A DNA stretch of 64,000 nucleotides, taken from the NCBI GenBank assembly GCA_019918135.1, contig WBZZ01001088.1, positions 405,970 through 469,969 on the forward strand, read 5' to 3'. This document shows, in pieces, positions 49,567 to 60,500 of this stretch (positions are counted from its first letter, which is position 1; each line of letters opens with the position of its first letter). This DNA comes from Paulinella micropora (Eukaryota; Cercozoa; Imbricatea; Euglyphida; Paulinellidae). The position numbers were made by a program, and so were the translations under genes. The notes beneath the pieces are model-generated. The model saw only the letters and a program-made list of their open reading frames with translations. It made no database searches and had not been told where the DNA came from.

Positions 49567-50328
49567 ATGCAATGGGCCTTTGACAACGCAGCCATTTCAT
49601 GTGCTTACTCCTTTGTAGCTAATGTCGTGAAAACGAAGCCCAGTGGCGCACACGCGCTTTCGTGTGATACGCAGTGCCCTTGGGTACGCAGCTTGCCATC
49701 TTCGCCGTGGTCAGCCTGCGCGCTGTCGGGTGTCATGCACCTGTGCGAGGCGCAGCTCTGTACTGACACTCATGGCAAATGTCTCCGCACGGGACGCACG
49801 CTGGCCTTGCCACAGCTGGAGGCCTCGGCCGACGATCTCCAGCACGGGGGAGCCCTGCGCCAGAGATCCTGGGACTGCGCCGGGCCCATCAGTTACTTCA
49901 GAACCAATGCCCAGGCCGGGGCCAGCATGCCTGTTCCCGCACAACCAACACGCGCGCCACAGCCCCGCCGCGTGTTATCCTTAGAAAGAATCTGGCTAAA
50001 GCATGACAGGGGACTGATCGCTAGGCTGTGGCTCGAGCAAGTACAGCTAGGATGTACAGGCCCTTTCGCCACGCTACTACCGTTCGTAGCGCTCCTGCAG
50101 CCACTCGTCCGTGACCATGCCTGGCCCTGGCTGTGGCCCTACCTATTGCTCCTGCTGGGTTCAGTGTCACCGGTGCAGGCCGACGTTCGGTTGGTAGTGG
50201 CAGCAGAGACCGAACCCTTACTGGCTAGCCTGCGTGCGTCCTATCCTGCGCTCCTGCGCGGCGGCCTACGACCACGTGCCTTTGCACGCCTGAACTTGCT
50301 GGCTTTCGCTGCGGATGATGCTTGGTAG
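49567..50328 (+). CDS. hypothetical Cys/His-motif protein, 253 residues
   Basis: Residues 30-110 contain an ordered Cys/His set: SCDTQC, then SACALSGVMHLCEAQLC, then GKCLRTG, then SWDC. The pattern C-x2-SG-x2-H-x-C-x4-C with a following C-x2-TG looks like a zinc-binding module. I have the impression of similar motifs in proteins of large algal and protist viruses, but cannot confirm a family. A Pro/Gln-rich linker follows, then a helical part with one hydrophobic stretch (WPYLLLLLGSVSPVQA, about 195-210). No signal peptide. Function unknown. Confidence 0.6.
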   Translation: MQWAFDNAAISCAYSFVANVVKTKPSGAHALSCDTQCPWVRSLPSSPWSACALSGVMHLCEAQLCTDTHGKCLRTGRTLALPQLEASADDLQHGGALRQRSWDCAGPISYFRTNAQAGASMPVPAQPTRAPQPRRVLSLERIWLKHDRGLIARLWLEQVQLGCTGPFATLLPFVALLQPLVRDHAWPWLWPYLLLLLGSVSPVQADVRLVVAAETEPLLASLRASYPALLRGGLRPRAFARLNLLAFAADDAW

Positions 50329-50977
50329 CAAAAAAAAAAGCGAGAAAAGAAAGAAAGAGGCAGCATACGAAGCCAGGTAATTATCTGACGACCTATCTAA
50401 AACGCCCGTTTTTGTTGTACACTTTTTTGTCTCTTCTCCTCCTTCCTTCTCTCTTCTTCCTTTATTATTCCTTTGGACCCTCTCTGTTTTTTTTTCTTCT
50501 TCACGTTATCGTAGTGGGTAAGGCAAGGGGGGAGGGAAAAGCCCCCCAAAAAAACTACCGTGTTAACAATGGAGGGGAGGGAAGAACGAGCCAGGAAAGG
50601 TGAAAGAATCATTTGTCTTTCTTTTGTCGTGAATGAATGTAAATTTTTTTACACTCTCTTATTAAAAAAAATACTACTATCAATTTTAATTCTGCTTTGC
50701 TTGTATTTTAACTTCCGGAGGGAGGGAGAGGTTTTTTCTTGCTGCTCCTTTCCGTTACATTTGTTTTAGCTTCGCTTTCTTTTTTTTTCGTGCCATTTTT
50801 TCTTTTGCTCGTCCGACTTCTTTTTTCTTCTGGTGGGAAAAGTCAGAAGGCGGGCAGGGGAACGAACGGTTAAAAAAAAGAAGGACTAAAAGAGTCGCTC
50901 AGTTTTCTTGTTTGTCGGTCCTTGTTTGTAAAAAAAAATCAATTCACGCTTGTAGGACCATAATCCCTTGTCTCCAG
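50329..50977. other. spacer between two plus-strand genes
   Basis: Unusually AT-rich for this half of the window, with T and A runs. No gene seen. Confidence 0.5.
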
Positions 50978-52945
50978 ATGAGTGAAGAAGATGAGGTTAC
51001 GCTGGGAGAAAAGTTGCGCCAGGCTATGACCACCTTGTTGTCCATAGTAGAGTTGCGTAAGGAACAAGACGGAGCAACGATCAATCTCGTCCAACACCAA
51101 ATCCACGGTAGAGGAATTCAGTATTCGTGCTTTCTTCTTCAATTCCCTTGTCCACCCGCGGTGTGTGCCAAGCTAGACACTGCGGCCATCGAGGATCTGA
51201 TCTTACACAGTGACGGGAGGAGCCTAAATACGAACGCTGATTGGGACAGAGTGATTCTGGCCACACTTCTAACCTACCAAGGCTTGGAACGCAAAGCAGA
51301 CGCTGTCTGGGAGGGAAGTGACGCAGAGTTTCAGGACGTGCTTAACACCTTTATCACCAACTACATCGTAGTCTCTGGTTGGAAGTCAGCAGAAGACTTC
51401 AAAAAGACCAGCTTCGCTACTTTCAAAAAATACTACCACGGCTTCTCATGCTTTGACGTCGGGCAACAACCGGGTATTGGTTACTTTCGCTCCTTCCTTA
51501 CCGAAAGTGATCAAGCAAAGGAGTTCGATTACAAATACTCCAAGCAGAAACAGGAAGTTATCTTTGGAACGCCTAAGTACAACGGCATTCGCCATGTAAA
51601 TTCTGAGGGCGATGCCGGCTTTGTCTTGTCGATGCGGAGGGCGTTGATGTTCTTCTACTTTTTGCTGAAGTGCCCCGCCGGCTCATTGATCCAGTCTGAT
51701 AAATTTGCCCCCGGGAGCGAGTCCAAAATTGAAGGCGCGTTAAAGAAAGCAGTGCATCACGACCGTTTCATGCAGATCTACACAGCTAAACAACGTCTGT
51801 CTACACCCGCACTGATATCACAGCTAGCCGCGCAGGCCTGCGACAACTTCTTGTTCGACAACAATCGTTTGAAAGTCGTGGAGTTCGCCAAAGCGCAGTT
51901 GGAAGAAGAGGGTGACAACAAAAGAAGGAGTAGGGCCGCACGCAGAGCGAGGTCGTCCGCTGGACATAGCGCGCTGGCGGCGTTCCCCGCGAGTTGCAAC
52001 CTGTCCGAGACAAATGTGGCTGGCTGTCCGGATGATTGCCCGCTAAGCCTGTTCGCTGCCTCGTGCAAGGACGAGAGCCAACGACATTATGTGGCGGAAT
52101 ATTTGTACAAGAGACTGAAACCGGGCCCAGAATTCGAGCTGTGCGTGTTCGGTCCGCACGTGCAGGCCGCCCTGTTTGCCTCTAGACTTCCTTTCACCGA
52201 ACCAGGCGCCATGTACAAGGCCGTGCACACGCCACCCGAAGTTGCTAAGGAAGTAGACTTGCTGCACGGCTCCTGTACTGATACCCAGAGTGTTTGGAAC
52301 GGCAGGCACCCTTTGGCCTCCCTGCCGGGCGGCGCCGAAATTCATGCGGCACTGTGCGCGGCCCACCCGACCATAGCGGCCGTGACCTCGTACGCGAACT
52401 TTGTAGAAAAACACCAGGCCGTAGCTAGCAGCTTGCTAACGACGCCGGAGCTGTACTCGGCCTACCGCGTGGGGCTGCTGGCGTGCTACGCGCTGTTTGC
52501 TCTCGGGGGTGAACGGCGCGGCCTACAAGAAGCCATCTCTTTGGCGACGTCCGTGGTGGCTCGGGAGCAGGCGGGAGCCGCGGTGCACGCCGTGTTCAAT
52601 CACTGCCAATACTGGCTGCCACTGGCAGAGCGGGGTTCCCTGGTAGCGGCGAACAAGTTGCCCAACGATCGCTACCTACTCCTAATCTCCGATCAGAACA
52701 ACAAACTCTCGGTCCAGCCAGTTTCTGCTGACGAGTACAATTCGCTGGCCATGGGCTGGACGCAGTGGTATACACAGCGCTTGCTCTTCGATCTAGGCTG
52801 CTGGGAAAAATACCAAAGCGGCGACTCCGACCTGATTCAGGCAGACCTGCGACGGATCACCGAGGCCGGCCAAGCCCAGCAAACGGTCGTTCTGTCGAGT
52901 TGGGGCCGCATTGCGTTTGCGTGGTGGTCGCTGGGCAAACCCTAG
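50978..52945 (+). CDS. orphan protein, 655 residues
   Basis: I start it at the ATG giving MSEEDEVTLGEKLRQAM; the frame is open 22 codons upstream, but that stretch is Lys/Cys-rich and follows homopolymers. It is an evenly composed globular protein with a mostly helical prediction by eye, a basic hinge (KRRSRAARRARSSAG, about residues 312-327), and several Cys in the second half (SCNLSETNVAGCPDDCPL). No membrane helix or signal peptide. A portal- or capsid-like role was considered because of its size and helicity, but no diagnostic motif supports it. Codons in the first half are less GC-rich than in the second. Confidence 0.7.
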   Translation: MSEEDEVTLGEKLRQAMTTLLSIVELRKEQDGATINLVQHQIHGRGIQYSCFLLQFPCPPAVCAKLDTAAIEDLILHSDGRSLNTNADWDRVILATLLTYQGLERKADAVWEGSDAEFQDVLNTFITNYIVVSGWKSAEDFKKTSFATFKKYYHGFSCFDVGQQPGIGYFRSFLTESDQAKEFDYKYSKQKQEVIFGTPKYNGIRHVNSEGDAGFVLSMRRALMFFYFLLKCPAGSLIQSDKFAPGSESKIEGALKKAVHHDRFMQIYTAKQRLSTPALISQLAAQACDNFLFDNNRLKVVEFAKAQLEEEGDNKRRSRAARRARSSAGHSALAAFPASCNLSETNVAGCPDDCPLSLFAASCKDESQRHYVAEYLYKRLKPGPEFELCVFGPHVQAALFASRLPFTEPGAMYKAVHTPPEVAKEVDLLHGSCTDTQSVWNGRHPLASLPGGAEIHAALCAAHPTIAAVTSYANFVEKHQAVASSLLTTPELYSAYRVGLLACYALFALGGERRGLQEAISLATSVVAREQAGAAVHAVFNHCQYWLPLAERGSLVAANKLPNDRYLLLISDQNNKLSVQPVSADEYNSLAMGWTQWYTQRLLFDLGCWEKYQSGDSDLIQADLRRITEAGQAQQTVVLSSWGRIAFAWWSLGKP

Positions 52946-53613
52946 CGTCTGCCTGACAAAAAAAAAATAGCTACCTTGCCAGAATTTAAAAAAAAACGAG
53001 CCGGCTCTGATGAGATCTTCTTCAAGAGGGAGAGCAAACCTGATGTTTTAGGGACCTGTGGTCGTAATAGAGGGAGAGCAAACCTGCTGTTTTAGTTACC
53101 TGGTAGTAGCACGGCCGGACCTAAATTGTTCAGGCCTATCGATAATATTTATTGTAAATTTATGACAGGGGACGGACCTGATTCATCTTAATATTTGCAT
53201 ACTCCTTGATTATTAAAATATATTCCCATGCTCACTGACTATTTTTAATATTCATAACATGATTCTTATGATGTATAGATACAGCGTTGTTGCAACTGCC
53301 GATTTCTGTCCTAAGCGGCGGTAGTAGCACTGAGCTTTGCTTCTAGGAGTAACCGGCAGGAGCACGCGCGTAGATTGCAGGCAGGCGAGCAGGTAGGCAG
53401 AAAACAAGCGAGCAAAATATTAATACTCACTGAGTCATGCAGGCAGGAGTACGCGCAGGAGCCTGCAGTAGCTTTAGTTCTGTTTTCCATATAATCCCTG
53501 CTCCACTCCTGTTGCACTGCAGAAACTCTAGCTTCTATTTCAGCTCCTATCGCGGGTCCTGTGTGTTCGCGGGCAACAGCCCGCTGCCTGACTTGAATTT
53601 ATCGCTTCTCTTG
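52946..53613. other. AT-rich spacer at a composition boundary
   Basis: Contains two copies of AGAGGGAGAGCAAACCTG-TGTTTTAG about 42 bases apart (53,027 and 53,069), then an AT-rich stretch (53,130-53,280). No gene seen. Gene density and repeat type change after this point. Confidence 0.5.
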
Positions 53614-54530
53614 TCACTGTTTCACCAGGGACGCAAGTATGCGAGCACGAAAAGCAGGCCCAATGTTTGCGTCGCCAATTTCCTCTGTTAACCGTGCTGC
53701 AATCGTATTCAAAATTGCCTGCGGGTGGAGAGCCAAGTTGAGATGTACTCGCCGAGGTTGGAGCAGGAGATATGCAGCGATAGCAGAGGACTGGTAAGCG
53801 CATTCCCAACCCTCGCGTTGTTCGCAGCAATGGATAACCTTTAGCTGGATTTCAACTCCTCCGCCCTTGCCCAACGTCAGTATCCTCTGCAGGTTGTTTC
53901 TCACACGGGTGGCAGCGGCAACCAACGCTTGACTGATTCGGGAAGATTCTTGCAGAGTGTTTATGGCCAGCAGAGTGGCTTTCTTCTGCCGGGGAACCAA
54001 GATCATGGTGCTCCAATGTGCTCCAGCATCCATTCCATAACCAGTATGCTCCAAAATGCCTCCCCCAAACCCATCGTTGATTCCAGACAAGAAAAACCCC
54101 GAATCCTGATGTGCTGGAATTTTTGTTTGAATTTTTTGTGCAGCTTGGCTTCTCCATCCTCCCACTGCTTCTTCGTGGCAAAGTGCTTGCATGTCCAGAC
54201 AATCAATAACCTTAACTTCTGGGACGCTTGCCGCAATCACCTTAAGCAGGAAGGTGAAAGTGTCAGCGTTGGCAAATTCTGCGGGTTGGGCACGCATATT
54301 TTCCAAGACAGAGCTTGGCCTAGGCATATTGCAACTTTTGGCAGCAAGGTTCTGCAGCCATGCTGGCTTGGGCCCAGCGCCTGAGCTGGGCCAGCCAACA
54401 GGACGATTTGCGCTTTCGCTCTGAGTAGCCATGATTGCCTCTTCCCGTTGCACAGATGTGGAAGGGGAAAAAGAAGACAAAGAGGAGAAGGAAGAAGAAG
54501 AAGAAGAAGAAGAAGAAGAAGAAGAAGAAG

Positions 54531-54561
<31 letters not shown>

Positions 54562-57500
54562 TGGGTGTGCCGCAGCCAGTTCCACCTGGCTGGAGCCAGC
54601 GCGGCTACTGTTCGGAGGCTCAATCTTCAGGTCCAACTCCACGTTGGTAGGGGCGTCTCTCTTCATCAATTTTCTGCTCTTGCTCTTGTTAAAAATCGGC
54701 TTCACCCAGGCGCAAAACCCACCGGGATAATCATCTTCTGCCTTTCTCAGCATCTTGGCATTTCTGTCGTTGAGCCTGATTGGTTTGTCTGGATGGTTTC
54801 GAACCAGCACAACAGCGCTCGCGCCGTTTTTCTTGTGCTCTCGTAAATGGGTATAAAATAGGATTGCTGCCCACTCATCATTCCGGGTTACAGAAATCGC
54901 GTTGGCAATGGTGGGCTGCCCTTTGATGGCACAACTGCCTGTAGATGGCCCGAAGACGCATATGCTCTGTCCAGCGGCCAGTTTCATGTTCACGGCTCCA
55001 AAAATCCAGAACCTGTGTAGAACAGACTCGCCTTGTTGATGATACACAGATATCTCTCGAACACCTTCTCTTCGCAATCTGAGAACAACATGCAAGTCTG
55101 CACGAAACAAGCCGCGCAACGACTTCATCGCGTTGTTTGTTGTGTGTAGTAATACAAACCCAAGGTTCAAGCCAGACCACGTTCCTTCTCGATAACCCAT
55201 GATGGGATAGCTGCTTGGGGGAAGACTTAAGATTTCTCTCGATCGCTCCCTGTGGCTCTTGGGCGGCAGGCGGGTGTCGGCGCAAGTTAACCACTGCACT
55301 TTGTTCCCCTGCGCTTGGAACTGTTTCACCAATGCTTTTAACGGCGATTTTTCCTTTGCCAAGCCAACTTCAAACCACTTGGGATTGTATTCCTCGCGTT
55401 GAGCATCAGATGCGATAACAATAGGGTCGTAGTTGACAAGCTTGTCTTTGGTCCGCATCCAATCGGTGCACAGCTCTTCTTCTGCAACGAGTGATCTGCC
55501 TTGCTTAAACTCAGCTCTTGCCACGCGGTCTGTTAAAACTTTGTTTATGCCGCAGTGTCCATTGAAAGCAAGGATCGACGGAGCAGGCAGCTCTCTGCTG
55601 TAACAAGCGCAGTGCACCTGAACACGAGAAAGGAAAGTCTCATCTTGATCGGGAAAAGCCTCAGCAAACCGCCTAACTAACGGGAGCTTCTTGAAGTCTC
55701 CTTCGTTCCTGGGCATGTTGCCCTGTATTAGCTCAACTGCTTCCTTGAGTTCCACAGTTACTGCTTTGGTCCTTTCTTTGTCATGCAACGTGTAAGTAAC
55801 CAAAGCTAAGAAAATATCACCATTGGGGCTCGTAAGCTGCATCATTTTCAAGGCTTGCGCAGGTGTGTTATAGGCCTTGTATAGGTCGATCGAATGACCT
55901 GCCACTTTTCTGGTGATTGAGTTTACAGAGAACATGTGCACCGGGCCAGCCAGTGGATCCCAGAGGAAGAGCGTTTTGGTCAGGATTTCCGAGTACGCTT
56001 CCATCTTCGCGCGCACTGAGGTATGGTACACCAACGCGGGCTTGAACCTAGAGAGGATCTGGTGAAACAGAGCACGTACGTCGTCTAAGGGCGCGACTGC
56101 TGGGCCAAAGACTCGGATTTCGATGCGCCCAATCCCACAGTCCCTCATGCGCTGGTCCTTAAAAGCAGCTCGGACGCGTGGGTTTGTGCTGAAGACGAAA
56201 TCTTGCAGGCGATGTCCTACATTTTTTATGACAGATTCCACCTCAAACATGTTGATATCTTTTCCATATATTTTCGGCTCCACTTTGCATCCACGCCACC
56301 AAAGCCGAAAGGTAAAGCAGTGGAGGCCGTTCGCCTCTTCCCTTCTTCGGACCAGATAAAGGGTATCACCCAGCTCCATATCCGTTCCATTCCTCTTTCT
56401 TGTTGAATTACTGTAGTTTTCAGGAACATCATTGTAACCGTAAGGTGCATGCTCTATCTTGAAGCCTTCTCTCTGAAGGCGTTCGAGAAAACAATTAAGG
56501 GAAAAACCCGGCTGCATTGTGTAATCAACGCTTTGGATATAGATTTTTTCCCTCCTCCACATCGGCGCCATCTGGCGCAGACTTGCAAAGACAACCTTGT
56601 CCTCGTGCTGAGTCGCGTTGGGCACGTTTTTGATTCTCAAATCCTGCTTGAAATCAGCCGACGGCTCGAGAGCCCGGTCGCTTTCATTTGGACGACTCAA
56701 ACCGTGCTTGCGTTCAATTTGCAGAGCCACATCGCTTAGCCCTAGCTTACGGCAAGCCTTGCCGAATCCAGCCGCAATCGCCACCTTGGCATCTTCGATA
56801 TCCTCTGAAGCTGATTTTCCCTTTAGGTCTTCCTGACTCTTCAGGTATCGTAACCCGAAGCCATCGCAAAACATACCAGGGTGCACGTAAAGATCCGTCT
56901 CCCTCGGCACGTCACTCCCATACTTGTTCCAATTGAGGGTTGCTGTGTCCGGGAGCGAAAAACGAAGAGCTAATTTGTACATTAGGTCCTTGTACTTGCA
57001 GCCGTCAAGCTCGGGCAAGGAAATACTTACATCTGGCTGAAGCAATTGTCTTTGGTACGCCTTCGCATCCAATGGGGGCTCGGGATTCTCGGGAGGTGGG
57101 GGTGTCTGATCACAGGAACTGCTGGCCCCTGTGTGCAAGGGTTCTGCCACCTTTTGGCGCTTCTTCGCGGGGGACGGGGGGACGGGGGGGCCGAGCACCA
57201 GGGCGCACAGATAGCGCCAATCTTTGCGTTGGTCTCCTTGTCCAAAGTAAAGACCTTCCTTTCCTTACCGTTTGTAAAGCAGGCAGGACTATAACAAGTG
57301 AGGAGGACATCACCTCCGCTTGTAACTGTCGCACCAGCACCATCGCTGCTTTTGTGTTGCTGGCCTAGCGGAACCAGCTTCTGATGCACACAGCTGTGCT
57401 CCTCCTGGAACGTGATGGAAAGCTTTAAAACCATGCCTTGGCTATTCGGCGTGATGTCTTGTGTAACCACCTGCGCCGGCACAACAAGGCATGATTGTAA

Positions 57501-60500
57501 AGCTTCCTGCGCCGAGCTTGGCAAAAGCAAACAAGCCGGCTGGAGTTTCGACTGTACCTTGGCTTGCGCGGGTAGCTTCAAGCCCGTCCTGATCTTCTCG
57601 ATCAAGTTAAATGCCATGCTTTCTGGAGCGGTAGCACCTGCGAATATATTATTCAATGTGCTTTTGTTGTGGAAAGTAAATACAGTTGAGATAGCGTGCC
57701 CCCCCCCCCCCCCCCCCTGCCCCCCACCCACCCACCCCTCTGAGTCTGGTAGCATGGCTTTTACCATCTTCCAGCGTGGCGCTATCCGCGCGCTTGCTTT
57801 TGGTTTCCTGTTCGGCTATGTCGGACCCGCCGCCGGGTAGGTAGGGATATAACTGAATTACACTATCGTTCCCGACTCCATACTTTGTCAACGTTCCTTC
57901 TTCAAGGGGTCTTCCATTGAAGACGAGGAATTGTTTATCCACGGGGATGGCCTCCTTCTCCTCGATAGCTTTTTGCAAGACTCCAATCGAGTCTGATGGG
58001 TCCATGCACAAGCTAATGATTCTAGAGCCCGGTACGCTGACAAACACGGAGATGCTGCCGCCTAAGTTGCAGGAAGGACAAACGGATTGAGTGCAAGGAT
58101 GGACAATACAATAGAAGCACTCCCGCCTAACCCTGACCCCAACATAAACACTTCCGCTTACCATTCTTGGGTGACTGCGGCGCGTTCCGCGCGCGCAATT
58201 TCGACGTCCACTCCGGGTAGGGATTTGCGCGACGCCGTGAAGAATCTGCGCAATGCGCTTCCTTGATAGACTCAGACTCGTCGTCTGAGAACTCATCCCA
58301 CTCAATCTTTTCCCCCTCTGAGTCTGGAGACAGAAGACGCCGCTTGCGCCCACCACTGCCAGCTAAAAATAAGGACCGTGGTGAGTAGAGAAATTAGAAA
58401 GGGAGAGGGCAGACCAACACATTTCGATTGCTGCTGCATGGCGCTACCACCTACGTAGCAAGTATTTTCCAATATCGTGAATATGTATAATTAGAGGCAC
58501 AGCAGCAGGTGCGACAGCGCAGAAACGAAAGATCAACGCTTCCTCTTGGAAAAGCTGGATACATAGACTTGCAGCAGGGTGCACCTCGCGAGCTCCTGTT
58601 CCTCCCCCCCCCCCCCCCGTTCCTCTGTCACGCATTTTTTATTTCCTCTCCCTTTCCTTTCTCTCGTTACACATTAGGTGGGAGCGAAGGAAAAAATGTT
58701 ATTTCTGCCCGCATGACCGCAAAAAAAATTTTAGTCGCTCCCGTTCCCCCCCCCCCCCTCTCCCCTGCGCTCAACTCAATTTGGTGGCCAGCGGGAGGGA
58801 GGGGCAGGCTGTCTGGTAAGTTGGGAGCGAGTGAAAATCGGGAGGGAGGGAGGGAGGGGCAGAGCACGCCAGTAACGCGAGCTTTTTTCTTCCCCCGCCG
58901 CGCGGCAGAAGGGGAGGGGGGAGGCGGGGGGGGGGGGGGGGGGGGAGGGGGGTGGGGCGCTTCATGACAAAGGTCAAGAGTCAAAACTGATTGATGACGC
59001 ATACTATGTAAAGCAAACTTCCGAGACGCGCGCATGCAGCGGGCACACGTACAATATTCGCACGGGTTACAAGCCGGTGCAGACCGAGAGCCGGCCCCGC
59101 CTAGCCCCGGACCCCGGTTAGGCAGATTTACCACAAAAAGAATGCCCGCTGCAGGCGTGGGAGTGCAACGGGTGCCACAAAGCAAGCAGCTTCTCAAACC
59201 CAGTGTGCGCTGATTGCAGGAAGCCCAACCCCTGGGTCCTGCGACTGCCTCCTGGTAGCATGCAATTTGCAGATTGGTACAGACTAGTGTGAGGGAATCA
59301 ATTGGGCGACGGGCTTATGTCGCTGGCACCCGAAGTCTTGCCAAGCGCGAAGATAAAAGTACGTGTAAACTAAGGCCAAGGGCGAAGATAAAAGTATTAA
59401 ATAATATTATGAGGAGTACCTCTTTTTTCCCTTGTCAGCTTTAGAAACCCGTTTGGTTTCTTCTCCATGGTGAGCTGCACAAACCCATACCAGGCGGGAC
59501 TGTAAAGCTGACTTTAATGGTAGCGTTTACCCGTGCTGCTGGTTTGTCGCCACGTTGTGGATCTGGCATCGTAGGTTGCTTTCTCCCACCACAGTGCTTC
59601 TCGTCCAAATCCTGACGATTCTACAATAATAGGGAACGCAAGATAGAATGACATACAGAAAGACACAAAGAAAGTGACCCTTTTGAGGCCTGCAGAACGC
59701 TCAGTAGGAGCTTCCGTGTCCATCTCAAGGCGTGTGCGTCCTGTACAGAGCAAGGTATATTCAGAGGCATGAAATGCAAAGGTGGAATGACAGCAACTCA
59801 CCGTTGTCCATGTCCGAGAGTATGGGAGCTGCTGCCATAGAGCGACCGAAATCATCTTGCTGCGTCCAGGGCACTTTTCCCCCTTCAGCCTCTGAGTTGA
59901 GCAACTGCTCGATATCAATGCGCCGCCGACCACCGCCTACCATCCAAAGACGCAGGAGCCATCATTATACAGCGGAAAAAGTTCCATGGTCGTTTCCTCC
60001 CTGTTCCCCCAAACTTTCCTCTTTTGTTGCTATTCTTGTTGTTGTTGTTGCTTGCCTTTACCCTGTGCCCACAGGTATCGTGCGTTTCTGAAATGCACCG
60101 TAAAATGAAGCTTGCGGCCTTTTCTCTCTCCTACCTGATGAAGAGGGGCCGTCCTGGTCCACCATGAACACCTGCGGAAACGAAAGATCAACGCTTCCTC
60201 TTGGAAAAGCTATATAGACAGACATGCAGCACGATGGTATATGTGGCGCTTGTGCCGCCCTGTGCCGTCCAACACAGCAGTACTACTATATTAGTATTAA
60301 AACAAACTTTCTTTTCCTACGCGAGTTCCTATCTTCCCTTTCCCTTCCGTTGTCCCCCTCCTCTATTCCCAGTGCAGCGCATTTTTATCCCCCCCCCCCC
60401 CCTTCCGTTCTCTCGTCATACATTTTATTTCCTTTTCTCCCTTCTCACAACCCACTCCCTCCCGTTTCTCTTACAACATTTTTGCCTCTGGCGGGTGCCC

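Noticed and set aside
50978-52945. Portal or major capsid protein
   Set aside because: Size and helicity alone do not support it; no diagnostic motif was seen.
53614-57143. Argonaute/Piwi or transposase identity for the large exon
   Set aside because: I looked for PAZ/PIWI and DDE-type motifs and saw none that hold up; only the C-terminal peptidase signature is defensible.
57198-57767. Separate gene starting with GTG at 57,198
   Set aside because: The frame has no ATG there; a GT-AG join from the preceding exon gives a better model with consistent phase.
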